DNA of 64,000 nucleotides from contig NZ_ATWN01000006.1 in assembly GCF_000421265.1 (NCBI RefSeq), forward strand, positions 1-64,000. Reading direction: 5' to 3'. Within the stretch, counting starts at the first letter, position 1; each line of letters starts with the position of its first letter. The notes beneath the pieces are model-generated. The model worked only from the letters and a program-made list of their open reading frames with translations. It was not told the origin of the DNA and ran no database searches. The translations under genes and the position numbers were made by a program. Of this stretch, positions 10,906-19,530 are shown one piece after another. Source of the DNA: Thalassospira lucentensis MCCC 1A00383 = DSM 14000 (GTDB lineage: Bacteria > Pseudomonadota > Alphaproteobacteria > Rhodospirillales > Thalassospiraceae).

Positions 10906-11208
10906 TTAACGGATCGGTTCGTGAACGGTGACAAGCTTGGTTCCATCGGGGAACGTTGCTTCGACCTGAATGTCGTGGATCATTTCGGCAATGCCATCCA
11001 TCACCTGATCGCGTTTGATCACGGTGGCCCCGTCGCGCATCAAATCGGCAACCGATCGACCATCACGGGCACCCTCGACAACGTAATCAGTGATGATTGC
11101 GATGGCTTCGGGATGGTTAAGTTTTACACCGCGTGCAAGGCGATTGCGCGCCACCATGGCGGCAACCGAAATCAGCAGTTTGTCCTTTTCGCGTGGCGTC
11201 AAATTCAT
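10906..11208 (-). CDS. ureA: Urease gamma subunit
   Basis: This 100-aa protein starts [24 protein letters not shown] and contains the invariant [21 protein letters not shown] and the C-terminal [20 protein letters not shown]-type ending (here [14 protein letters not shown]). It is a standard-length, separate gamma subunit, as in most proteobacteria, with no fusion to beta. It is the second gene of the operon, after ureD. Confidence 0.98.
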   Translation of the reverse strand: MNLTPREKDKLLISVAAMVARNRLARGVKLNHPEAIAIITDYVVEGARDGRSVADLMRDGATVIKRDQVMDGIAEMIHDIQVEATFPDGTKLVTVHEPIR

Positions 11209-11235
11209 GCCTGCTTCCTCCTTGGATCCACCATT

Positions 11236-12168
11236 TTAAATCTCCCACAAACGCGGCAAGCGTTCGGGAAGCCCCCGTGTTTTATGGCGGAACTGTTTCC
11301 ACCATGCGCCGTAAACCCGGCGCAATTTCATCGGATCACGCGCCATAAAGCGCACAATCACAATTCCCTTCATCGCGGTTGCCGCACACAAAACGGCCGC
11401 GTCATCCAGACCGTCACACGCCTGTGTTAAACACACCCGCGCATCATCCAACTGATCCTCGGCACCGTGACCAACCAAAATGGCCGTCGCCGCAGCACGT
11501 GCGCCATCAAAGGCCGCCGCGTGATTGAGCATCCGCAACACATCGCCCTCAAGATGCAGCGCATCACGCCAGATCGGGCGCCCGTCAATCGACACATCCC
11601 ATGCATCGCGGGCAAGTCCCGTGGTAAATACTTCGCCGCGTGCAAGACGGCCAAACACCATCATTTCCCCGGCCATGACCATGCCGCTGCCGGTTGCAGC
11701 CACGGTTGTTTTGCGCCGCAAGCGCGCCTGATCAAACAGGATGGTTTCATGGGGCAACCATTCCAGCCAGCCACCATCGCCAACGCCCAGATCAACCGAC
11801 ATCTCACAATCAAGCCCAGCAGACCGGTAAATCTTTTCCGCTGCCTGGGCGGTAAACAACGCAGACGCACCGTCCGAAACGCGACCTTCAAACGCCAGCT
11901 TATCGCCACCGACCATGCCACCCGATGTGGCGACCAAAACAGCCGTGGTCAGATCCCCTGCCACAGGGCGCGGGAACAGGATTTTCATCGGATCGCGGTA
12001 ATACAGATGATCAAGTGCCGCATGCCCGCCCTGATGGGTCGGGCCGGTTCCCGTTCGGAACGTCACCTCGGCGCGGCCATCGGTTTTGATGCGCGCGTTC
12101 TCTGCGGTCAGTTCAGTATCCGCGTTTTGAGGGGCGGAGATCGGGGTTTCGAGTTTGCGAAGTTGCAC
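11236..12168 (-). CDS. ureD: Urease accessory protein UreD
   Basis: This 310-aa protein is the scaffold that binds urease apoprotein and channels nickel from UreG/UreF. Family motifs include RPVAGDLTTAVLVATSGGMVGGD, YRSAG, WLEWLPHETILFD and GEMMVFGRLARGE. The start codon is GTG at 12168, five bases after AGGTGG. It opens the urease operon, and 176 nt separate it from urtE. That gap has no clear terminator, so read-through from the urea transporter is possible. Confidence 0.95.
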   Translation of the reverse strand: MQLRKLETPISAPQNADTELTAENARIKTDGRAEVTFRTGTGPTHQGGHAALDHLYYRDPMKILFPRPVAGDLTTAVLVATSGGMVGGDKLAFEGRVSDGASALFTAQAAEKIYRSAGLDCEMSVDLGVGDGGWLEWLPHETILFDQARLRRKTTVAATGSGMVMAGEMMVFGRLARGEVFTTGLARDAWDVSIDGRPIWRDALHLEGDVLRMLNHAAAFDGARAAATAILVGHGAEDQLDDARVCLTQACDGLDDAAVLCAATAMKGIVIVRFMARDPMKLRRVYGAWWKQFRHKTRGLPERLPRLWEI

Positions 12169-12344
12169 AAGGCCACCTGATGATTTGGTTCTTTACGTGA
12201 ACCTGATACCGTTTTCCGGCAATTCCATCGGCCATAACAGCAAGATGCGGGCCAACCAGACAATCCATCGCAACCGACGGATTTCCGGCCCCGTTTAAGC
12301 GCGCAAATCACCCCAAACCTGCGCAAATTTTCGGCAAATGCTGA

Positions 12345-13040
12345 TCAAACAGTCAGATAAGCCCGGACTTTTTCACGATCCAGCGTGTCCTTTGATCCGG
12401 ATAAAACCACCTCGCCACGTTCCAGAACGACAATCTCATCGGCCAGTTCATGGGCAAATTCAAAATACTGTTCGACCAGAAGGATTGCCATATCGCCACG
12501 ATCCGCGAGCTGTTTGATCACGCGCTGGATATCCTTGATGATCGATGGCTGAATGCCTTCGGTCGGTTCATCCAGCACAAGCAATCTGGGTCGGGTGACA
12601 AGGGCACGCCCAATCGCAAGCTGCTGTTGCTGCCCACCCGAAAGATCGCCACCGCGACGCCCCAGCATGTCACGCAGAACCGGGAACAGTTCGAAAATCT
12701 CATCGGGGATATGACGCATGGCACGCGGCAAGGCGGCAAACCCGGTTTCAAGGTTTTCCTTCACGGTCAAAAGCGGGAAAATCTCACGTCCCTGCGGGAC
12801 AATAGCGATACCATTGACTGAACGCCGCCATGATGGATCGCGCGAGATATCCTTGCCTTCCCATTTGATGTTGCCATCCGCAATCGGATGCTGACCAACG
12901 ACCGCGCGCATCAGGGATGTTTTACCCACCCCATTACGACCAAGCACGGCGGTGACTTTGCCCGTGCTTGCACTCAGCGACACTTTGCGCAGGGCATGGG
13001 ACGCACCATAGAACAGATCAATATTGCTAACATCGAGCAT
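12345..13040 (-). CDS. urtE: Urea ABC transporter ATPase UrtE
   Basis: This 231-aa LivF-type ABC ATPase has Walker A GRNGVGKTS, the urea-type segment PQGREIFPLLTVKENLETG, signature LSGGQQQQLAI, Walker B LLVLDEPTEGIQPSII, and a degenerate H-loop region LLVEQYFEFA. The EGIQPSI stretch and FPLLTV are characteristic of UrtE. It is the last gene of urtABCDE, 15 nt after urtD, and works with UrtD as the ATPase pair. Confidence 0.95.
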   Translation of the reverse strand: MLDVSNIDLFYGASHALRKVSLSASTGKVTAVLGRNGVGKTSLMRAVVGQHPIADGNIKWEGKDISRDPSWRRSVNGIAIVPQGREIFPLLTVKENLETGFAALPRAMRHIPDEIFELFPVLRDMLGRRGGDLSGGQQQQLAIGRALVTRPRLLVLDEPTEGIQPSIIKDIQRVIKQLADRGDMAILLVEQYFEFAHELADEIVVLERGEVVLSGSKDTLDREKVRAYLTV

Positions 13041-13055
13041 GATTAAGTCTTTCCC

Positions 13056-13844
13056 CTAGCGTCCCAGATAAACTTCAATGACCCGCGGGTCTTTTTGCAC
13101 GTGATCAAGACGGCCTTCGGCCAGCACCGATCCTTCATGCAGCACGGTTACCTTGCAATCAAGGTCACGGACAAATTCCATGTCGTGCTCGACCACCACC
13201 ACTGAATATTCCTTGGCGATTGTGCGCAAAAGCTTGGCGGTTTCTTCGGTTTCAGAATCGGTCATACCGGCAACCGGCTCATCGACCAAAAGAAGTTCAG
13301 GTTCCTGCATCAACAGCATCCCGATCTCCAGCCACTGTTTCTGCCCATGCGACAGGTTGGCGGCCAACTCATCGCGCTTTTCATCAAGCATGATGGTGAT
13401 CAGCGTTTTCTCGATCTTGATCTTTTCGGCACTCGAAAGACGATGGAACAGGGCCTTAAACACCCCACGCCCGCCCGAACAGGCAAGCAGGAGGTTGTCA
13501 AACACCGTATGGCTTTCAAATACGGTCGGTTTCTGGAACTTGCGCCCGATGCCAAGATTGGCGATGTCGGCTTCATCCAGTTTGGTCAGGTCGGTTTCGC
13601 TTTTAAACAAAACGTCCCCGGTATCAGGCCGGGTTTTACCGGTGATGATATCCATCATCGTGGTTTTACCCGCCCCGTTCGGGCCAATGATGGCGCGAAG
13701 CTCGCCCGGTTCGACATAAAACGACAGATTATTGAGCGCACGGAAACCATCAAAGGTCACCGACACCCCATCGACATAGAGAATGGTTTCAGCACGGGCA
13801 CTTTTAACCTGCGCGTCTGGTTTGATATCCATGGCTTCGCTCAT
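13056..13844 (-). CDS. urtD: Urea ABC transporter ATPase UrtD
   Basis: This 262-aa LivG-type ATPase has an N-terminal extension of about 20 residues, then VDGVSVTFDGFRALNNLSF, Walker A GPNGAGKTT, IGRKFQKPTVFESHTVFDNL, the atypical signature LSHGQKQWLEIGM found in UrtD, Walker B LLLVDEPVAGMTD, and VEHDMEFV. Start and stop overlaps of 4 nt with urtC indicate coupling. Confidence 0.95.
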   Translation of the reverse strand: MSEAMDIKPDAQVKSARAETILYVDGVSVTFDGFRALNNLSFYVEPGELRAIIGPNGAGKTTMMDIITGKTRPDTGDVLFKSETDLTKLDEADIANLGIGRKFQKPTVFESHTVFDNLLLACSGGRGVFKALFHRLSSAEKIKIEKTLITIMLDEKRDELAANLSHGQKQWLEIGMLLMQEPELLLVDEPVAGMTDSETEETAKLLRTIAKEYSVVVVEHDMEFVRDLDCKVTVLHEGSVLAEGRLDHVQKDPRVIEVYLGR

Positions 13845-15013
13845 GCTTTGCCTCCTGCACTCAGGCGTTTTCGCATTGACGATAGGATTGATTGCCTGTC
13901 AGGCGCCCCGAATGCCGGAACCGCGCCAATCACCCCTTTGGGCAGAAGCAAGGTCACCGCAATAAACAACCCGCCAAGGAAGAACAGCCAGAAGTCCGGC
14001 ATTACCCCGGTAAAGAAGGTCTTGGCATAGTTGACGATAAACGCGCCAAGCACCGCCCCATAAAGCGTGCCACGCCCGCCAACCGCGACCCAGATGACGA
14101 TTTCAATCGAAAGGGCCGGGGCAAATTCGCCCGGATTGATGATCCCGACCTGCGGCACATAAAGCGCACCGGCAATTCCGGCCATCACCGCCGAAATGGT
14201 AAAGACAAACAGCTTGTAATATTCAACCCGGTAGCCCGTAAACCGCACCCGGCTTTCGGCATCACGAATTGCGATTAAAACTTTGCCAAGGCGTGACTGG
14301 GTAATGCCGCGCGCCACGATGTAACAAATGCCAAGAAACACACAGGACGCGACAAACAACCCGGCCCTTGTGCCATCCGATTGCAATGAATAGCCCAGCA
14401 AATCCTTAAAATCGGTCAGGCCGTTATTGCCGCCAAACCCCATATCGTTGCGGAAAAACGCCAGCAACAGTGCATAGGTCATGGCCTGCGTAATGATCGA
14501 AAGATACACGCCGGTCACGCGTGATCTGAACGCCAGGAACCCAAACACAAAGGCCAGCAGTCCCGGCACAAACATCGCCATGACAATGGCAAACCAGAAC
14601 ATGTCAAAGCCGTACCAGTACCACGGCAATTCGGTCCAGTTCAGGAACACCATGAAATCGGGCAATTCCGGGTTGCCATAAACCCCGCGATCACCGATCT
14701 GGCGCATCAGGTACATGCCCATGGCATAGCCGCCCAGCGCAAAGAATGCCCCATGACCCAACGACAAAATCCCGCAGAAGCCCCATATCAGATCCACGCT
14801 AAGTGCCAACAGCGCATAGCACAGATATTTGCCCAAAAGGCTCAGCATCCATGTCGGCACGTGGAAGGACGAAGTTTCAGGCACCAACAGGTTTCCAATC
14901 GGCACCAGAATGGCTGCGGCAATCAGGATCGTAAGCAAAATCATGCCCCCGCGATCCTTAAGCAACCAGCCCACGACCGGCGTCATTTGATATTTTTGAC
15001 TGTAATCGGTCAT
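13841..15013 (-). CDS. urtC: Urea ABC transporter permease UrtC
   Basis: This 390-aa LivM-type permease has about ten membrane segments. Characteristic stretches are CYALLALSVDLIWGFCGILSLGHGAFFALGGYAMGMYL and VAVGGRGTLYGAVLGAF, the EAA-like coupling region. It pairs with UrtB to form the urea channel of the ABC importer. It starts MTDYSQKYQMTP, 3 nt after urtB, and overlaps urtD by 4 nt. Confidence 0.95.
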   Translation of the reverse strand: MTDYSQKYQMTPVVGWLLKDRGGMILLTILIAAAILVPIGNLLVPETSSFHVPTWMLSLLGKYLCYALLALSVDLIWGFCGILSLGHGAFFALGGYAMGMYLMRQIGDRGVYGNPELPDFMVFLNWTELPWYWYGFDMFWFAIVMAMFVPGLLAFVFGFLAFRSRVTGVYLSIITQAMTYALLLAFFRNDMGFGGNNGLTDFKDLLGYSLQSDGTRAGLFVASCVFLGICYIVARGITQSRLGKVLIAIRDAESRVRFTGYRVEYYKLFVFTISAVMAGIAGALYVPQVGIINPGEFAPALSIEIVIWVAVGGRGTLYGAVLGAFIVNYAKTFFTGVMPDFWLFFLGGLFIAVTLLLPKGVIGAVPAFGAPDRQSILSSMRKRLSAGGKA

Positions 15014-15016
15014 GTA

Positions 15017-16720
15017 TCAGGCCTCCACCGCGCGGCCCTTAAGGGCAAAGAGCCCCTTGGGTCGTTTCTGGATGAACAGGATCAGCGCAATCAGCACAAA
15101 GATTTTGGCCAATACCGCACCGGCAAATGGTTCAAGGAACTTATTGACGATGCCAAGGCTGAACGCGCCCAGAACCGTGCCCCAAAGATTTCCGACACCG
15201 CCAAACACAACCACCATGAAACTGTCGATGATATAGGTCTGACCAAGGTTCGGACTGACGTTTGAAATCTGGCTCAGCGCCACCCCGGCAATCCCGGCGA
15301 TCCCCGATCCCAACCCAAAGGTCAACGCATCGACATAGCCCGTACGTATGCCAACCGACCCGGCCATGCGGCGGTTCTGGGTGACGGCGCGCATTTGAAG
15401 GCCAAAGGCGGTATAGCGCAGAACGCAGGCAATCCCGGCAACCACAATCAGGCTGAACAGAATGATCCACAGCCGGTTATAGGTCAGGACCAGACCGGTC
15501 GAAAATTCAATCGCGCCACTCATGAAATCGGGCGCTGTCACCTGTTGGTTGGTGGCACCGAAAATCGTTCTGGTGGCTTGCTGCAACACCAGACTGACAC
15601 CCCATGTCGCGAGAAGGGTTTCAAGTGGCCGACCGTACAAGAAACGAATAACGCAGCGTTCAATCACAACGCCGATCATACCGGCCACCAAAAACGCGGC
15701 AGGCACGGCAATGATCAAAGACCACGGCGAGCCAGACGGCAGAACCGAACTTAAAATCTGCTGCACGACAAAGGTGGTATAGGCGCCGATCATGATCATT
15801 TCGCCGTGGGCCATGTTAATGACCCCCATCACGCCAAAGGTGATGGCAAGCCCGACGGCGGCCAGCAACAAAACAGAGCCCAAACTGATCCCGCGATAAA
15901 CATCGCCAAGTGTTTGCCAGTTTGAAAGACGGCCTTCGACATCGTCCAATGCATCCTGCGCGGCAGTCACGACTTCGGGTTCAATCCCCTCGGCCTCGGC
16001 ACTGGCAACAAATTGCGACAGAACCGCGCGAATTTGCGGGGTGGTTTCACTGGCCAGAACGTCGATGGCAGCCAACCGTTCCTCGGCATTTTCACCCGCG
16101 GCCAAGGCCATGGTCGCGCGCGCCAAATTCATCCGCGCCAGAAGCGTTTCATCGTCTTCGCGCTCAATCGCGCGTAAAAGCAACGGCAACATCGCCGGAT
16201 TACGGGCATCCATGATCTGCTCTACGGCAGCGGTTCGCACGGCATGGTCGGGACTAAACAGGTTCAGGGTTGCCAGCGCATCGCGAAGCGCCCCGCGCAG
16301 CCGGTTGTTGACCTTGATTTTATCAAGTTCCTTGGATGAACTTTCCCCGGCTTCTTCACCACTGATGATGTCGATATGGGTATAGACCTTGCCCTTTTTG
16401 GTCGCGATCACGACATGTTCGTCGCTGTCACGGACATAAAGGTCACCTTCGAGCATTGCCTTAAGGATTGGCGCGACGCGCGGATCGCCGTCTGCGGCCA
16501 TTTCTTCGATGATGGCAACCTGTTTGGTCGAACTTTTGTCATTGAGTTGTTCGGCAATATTGCGCAGTTCCTCGTCGCTAAAGGCCTGCGCAACATTGGG
16601 GAAAACCACAGAAAGCATCATCAAACAGGCAACCACACCACAAATCCGGGCAGTAAACCGGCGCATCTGCATGATGGAAAACGGGGAACGGCGCAGCACT
16701 GAAAACATGTCATTGCGCAT
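15017..16720 (-). CDS. urtB: Urea ABC transporter permease UrtB with periplasmic N-domain
   Basis: This is a protein of about 567 aa. A signal-like segment (MQMRRFTARICGVVACLMML...AQA) is followed by about 200 residues of helical repeat sequence with alanine-rich repeats, as usual in proteobacterial UrtB. A LivH-type permease domain follows from about residue 275 (LGLAITFGVMGVINMAHGEMIMIGAY; VVFGGVGNLWGTVLGAF). The longest frame begins at a TTG. GTG at 16726 and ATG at 16720 are the realistic starts, with AAAGG upstream. A 9-bp hairpin lies between urtA and this gene. Confidence 0.93.
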   Translation of the reverse strand: MRNDMFSVLRRSPFSIMQMRRFTARICGVVACLMMLSVVFPNVAQAFSDEELRNIAEQLNDKSSTKQVAIIEEMAADGDPRVAPILKAMLEGDLYVRDSDEHVVIATKKGKVYTHIDIISGEEAGESSSKELDKIKVNNRLRGALRDALATLNLFSPDHAVRTAAVEQIMDARNPAMLPLLLRAIEREDDETLLARMNLARATMALAAGENAEERLAAIDVLASETTPQIRAVLSQFVASAEAEGIEPEVVTAAQDALDDVEGRLSNWQTLGDVYRGISLGSVLLLAAVGLAITFGVMGVINMAHGEMIMIGAYTTFVVQQILSSVLPSGSPWSLIIAVPAAFLVAGMIGVVIERCVIRFLYGRPLETLLATWGVSLVLQQATRTIFGATNQQVTAPDFMSGAIEFSTGLVLTYNRLWIILFSLIVVAGIACVLRYTAFGLQMRAVTQNRRMAGSVGIRTGYVDALTFGLGSGIAGIAGVALSQISNVSPNLGQTYIIDSFMVVVFGGVGNLWGTVLGAFSLGIVNKFLEPFAGAVLAKIFVLIALILFIQKRPKGLFALKGRAVEA

Positions 16721-16808
16721 GATCACCAAACCTTTGTATTCAATATGGAAAATGGGGAAAATAATAGATCAGACGATGGCGGCACCCTGGCCTGCCTGAC
16801 AGCGAACA

Positions 16809-16834
16809 GGCCGGTCGCGTTCCCACGACCGGCC
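16809..16834. repeat. Intercistronic hairpin between urtA and urtB
   Basis: GGCCGGTCG and CGACCGGCC form a perfect 9-bp stem with an 8-nt loop, 14 nt past the urtA stop. No T-run follows on the minus strand. It may protect the urtA message or attenuate read-through, giving more binding protein than permease. Confidence 0.65.
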
Positions 16835-16847
16835 CGCCCAGCACCGA

Positions 16848-18122
16848 TTAGTACATCGGTTTTTCACAGTTGCCGCAGACCCAAGGATAGGTCCAGTCGG
16901 CGGTCAGTTTTGCGCTTTCTGGCAGGAAGTCCGACCATGCATCGCCAACGACCGTACCTTCGGTTTCCCAAACGGTGTCAAACTGGCCATCGTCCTGAAC
17001 TTCGCCGATCAAAACCGGCTTGGACAGGTGATGGTTGGTGTTCATGACAGCCATACCACCAGTCAGGTTTGCAACTTCCTGGCCATACATGGCCTGACGC
17101 ACGGCATCAACATCGGTGGTGCCAGCCTGCTCAACAGCCTGTTTCCACATGTTAAAGCCGATGTAGGTTGCTTCCATCGGATCGTTGGTGACACGTGCGT
17201 CATCACCAATGAAGGCATGCCATTTTTCGATAAAGGCCGTATTGGCATCAGACTCAACCGACTGGAAGTAGTTCCAGGCAGCAAGGTGACCAACAAGCGG
17301 CTTGGTATCGATACCAGCAAGCTCTTCTTCACCGACAGAGAACGCAACAACCGGAATGTCTTCGGCTTTGATGCCCTGGTTGGCGAGTTCCTTGTAGAAC
17401 GGAACGTTCGCATCACCGTTAATGGTCGAAACCACGGCGGTTTTCTTACCGGCTGACGCGAATGCTTTTACATCCGCAACAATCGACTGCCAGTCGGAAT
17501 GACCGAACGGGGTGTAGTTCTCCATGATGTCTTCATCAGAGATACCCTTACCGTTCAGGTAAGACCGCAGGATTTTGTTGGTGGTACGCGGATAAACGTA
17601 ATCGGTACCAAGCAGAACAATACGTTCTGCAGAACCGCCGTCTTCGCTCATCAGGTAATCAACAGCCGGAATGGCCTGCTGGTTCGGCGCGGCACCGGTA
17701 TAAAATACGTTGCGCGAGCTTTCTTCGCCTTCGTACTGAACCGGATAGAACAGCATGCTGTTCAGCTCTTCAAACACCGGCAGAACCGATTTACGCGAAA
17801 CCGAGGTCCAGCAGCCAAAAACAACATCGACTTTATCTTTTTCGATGAGTTCGCGGGCTTTCTCGGCGAAAAGTGGCCAGTCGGATGCCGGGTCAACGAC
17901 CACAGCTTCGACCTGCTTACCAAGCAAACCACCATTTTTGTTCAGATCATCGACCAGCATCAGGACAGTGTCCTTCAATGTGGTTTCAGAAATCGCCATC
18001 GTCCCCGAAAGAGAATGCAGCACACCTACCTTAATGGTATCTGCTGCTTGTGCGGCTGACATGGTCATAACAGACAATGCCAAGGCCCCAGCGCCCATGA
18101 GCGCTTGAAGCTTCTTATTCAT
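16848..18122 (-). CDS. urtA: Urea ABC transporter substrate-binding protein UrtA
   Basis: This 424-aa periplasmic binding protein has a Sec signal peptide (MNKKLQALMGAGALALSVMTMSAAQAA, cleavage near residue 26-27). The mature part starts DTIKVGVLHSLSGTMAISE and contains the urea-specific VVDPASDWPLFAEKA, VFGCWTSVSRKSVLPVFE and FYPVQYEGEESS. The C-terminus PWVCGNCEKPMY is typical. GTGGAGG precedes the ATG. It heads the urt operon behind a sigma-54-like promoter, which suggests nitrogen control. Confidence 0.97.
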   Translation of the reverse strand: MNKKLQALMGAGALALSVMTMSAAQAADTIKVGVLHSLSGTMAISETTLKDTVLMLVDDLNKNGGLLGKQVEAVVVDPASDWPLFAEKARELIEKDKVDVVFGCWTSVSRKSVLPVFEELNSMLFYPVQYEGEESSRNVFYTGAAPNQQAIPAVDYLMSEDGGSAERIVLLGTDYVYPRTTNKILRSYLNGKGISDEDIMENYTPFGHSDWQSIVADVKAFASAGKKTAVVSTINGDANVPFYKELANQGIKAEDIPVVAFSVGEEELAGIDTKPLVGHLAAWNYFQSVESDANTAFIEKWHAFIGDDARVTNDPMEATYIGFNMWKQAVEQAGTTDVDAVRQAMYGQEVANLTGGMAVMNTNHHLSKPVLIGEVQDDGQFDTVWETEGTVVGDAWSDFLPESAKLTADWTYPWVCGNCEKPMY

Positions 18123-18142
18123 TTATAGCCTCCACTGCGAGT

Positions 18143-18405
18143 TTATTGCACCACAGTGGTACTAGCTAAAACCGTGCCAGAATCACCCTCTTATGGAATA
18201 AAATCAAGAATCGAGGGATTCCCACGCAATATCCAACTATTTTACATCGCAGTTTCGGAAAATATTTGCGTGGACCACATTTTATCTGACCATTTTTCAA
18301 TCATAGATTAAAATTTGATTATTTTTTAATCACATTGACGCACCTGCCACCAGCCCCTATTTCAAGGGCGGAAGTTTCGCCACCGCTTGCGGTTATTGCA
18401 CCACA
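18143..18405. repeat. Direct repeat TTATTGCACCACA, two copies upstream of urtA
   Basis: The 13-mer occurs exactly at 18143-18155 and again at 18393-18405, in the same orientation, 250 bp apart. TGCACCA is half of the NtrC operator consensus (TGCACC-N-GGTGCA). The first copy is followed by GTGGT, giving ACCAC-A-GTGGT. It is possibly part of nitrogen control of urtA. Confidence 0.45.
18164..18179 (-). promoter_or_regulatory. Sigma-54-like promoter of urtA
   Basis: On the minus strand the bases read TGGCACG-GTTT-TAGCT against the RpoN consensus TGGCACG-N4-TTGCW. The invariant GG and GC doublets are exactly 12 bp apart. The -12 element is 42 bp from the urtA ATG. It differs from consensus at one position in the -12 box. 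Confidence 0.65.
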
Positions 18406-18431
18406 ATCCCGCCTTGCCATTGGCGGCTTCC

Positions 18432-18457
18432 CGCCCTGCGGGTTCGCCCGCAGGGCG
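18432..18457. terminator. Strong hairpin after the lysR gene at 18478
   Basis: CGCCCTGCGGG and CCCGCAGGGCG form an 11-bp perfect stem with a TTCG loop, 20 nt past the lysR stop codon. There is no clear T-run on the minus strand, so it may be a rho-assisted terminator or a repetitive extragenic element. Confidence 0.5.
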
Positions 18458-18477
18458 TTATCCGTTCAACGTCAAAA

Positions 18478-19431
18478 TCATTCCGCTGCCAGAAGGTGAT
18501 CTTCAGGGGCGATTGACGCAATTACATTTCGGATTTGATCGCGCAACCAAACCAGCCCGACGTCCTTGTCGGTCCAGACCGCCCAGTTCATCGTCACCGG
18601 TGGAAATGCGACTTCAATTGGCATCTGGCAAAAGCTCAACCCAAATAACGGGGCATACTGGGTGGCAATACGGCACGGAACCGTTGCGATAATCGGTGCA
18701 TTGCGCGCCGCAGCCAAAAGCGGCATGAAATCAGGGGCCGCCATGACGACGTTCAAATTGATCCCCAACCCCTGCAACGCATCGCCGACACATCCCGCAA
18801 CGTTACCCGTCTGCGACAACACCGCGTGGCGTGACGCCAGATAATCCTCACGCGACAAAGGGCGGCTCAACTTAAGGAGATTGGGGTTAAAGCAGCACGC
18901 CACTTCGGACTTAAAGAGTACCTCGCCGAAATAGCCTGATTGCAACGGGCTTTTACATCCGATTGCCAAATCGATCTCGCCATTATTGATCATCGTATCA
19001 ACCCTGTCGGTGGTGATCGTGCGGCTTAACAGCTTGGTTCCCGGTGCGTGTATCTGCAAATGACGCAACAACACCGGAAGCAGGATCATTTCCATTTCGC
19101 CGGTCACCCCCAACCGAAAAACGCGTTCCGCCGTTGCCGGATCGAACCGGTCCGTTGCCTGAAGCGCATTTTGCGCCTGTGACAAGGCGGTCCGGACGGG
19201 CCCGGCCAATGCACGCGCCTTGGCGGTTGGTTGCATTTTCTGCCCGACCCGCACAAACAGATCGTCCTGCAACAACACGCGCAGTGTTGATAAATTGTGA
19301 CTCATGGCCGATTGCCCAATCCGCAATTTTTCGGCGGATTTGGTCACGCTAAGCTCTTGCATCATTGCGTCAAACGCAACCATGAGGTTGAGATCGAATG
19401 ACCGTAAATTGAAATGATCAATATTATCCAT
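18478..19431 (-). CDS. LysR-family regulator divergent from a Tat metallo-hydrolase
   Basis: This 317-aa protein has the NodD/LysR-type N-terminus NLRSFDLNLMVAFDAMMQELSVTKSAEKLRIGQSAMSHNLSTLR, then the TTTDRVDTMINNGEIDLAIG region of the ligand domain. The opening FDLNLMVAFDAMM places it in the subgroup that includes NodD- and SyrM-like proteins. The start could be 19431 (MDNIDHFN) or three codons earlier. It is divergent from the metallo-beta-lactamase-fold gene at 19531, with a 99-bp shared promoter region, so it probably regulates that gene. Confidence 0.88.
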   Translation of the reverse strand: MDNIDHFNLRSFDLNLMVAFDAMMQELSVTKSAEKLRIGQSAMSHNLSTLRVLLQDDLFVRVGQKMQPTAKARALAGPVRTALSQAQNALQATDRFDPATAERVFRLGVTGEMEMILLPVLLRHLQIHAPGTKLLSRTITTDRVDTMINNGEIDLAIGCKSPLQSGYFGEVLFKSEVACCFNPNLLKLSRPLSREDYLASRHAVLSQTGNVAGCVGDALQGLGINLNVVMAAPDFMPLLAAARNAPIIATVPCRIATQYAPLFGLSFCQMPIEVAFPPVTMNWAVWTDKDVGLVWLRDQIRNVIASIAPEDHLLAAE

Positions 19432-19530
19432 GACCCGCATCGATTTGATTACTGATGAAATGGACTATACATTTTGCCCATAAACTTACAACCCGCCGGT
19501 TTGCCCGGCATCTTTAGGAGGAAAAGATCC

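Larger units (their letters stand above)
18123..18477. other. 355-bp gap between a lysR gene and urtA: urtA promoter region
   Basis: The region holds the sigma-54-like promoter at 18164-18179, the two TTATTGCACCACA repeats, a strong hairpin at 18432-18457 after the lysR stop, and a very AT-rich block at 18240-18330 that could be bent DNA or an upstream activator region. No open frame here looks real. Confidence 0.6.
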
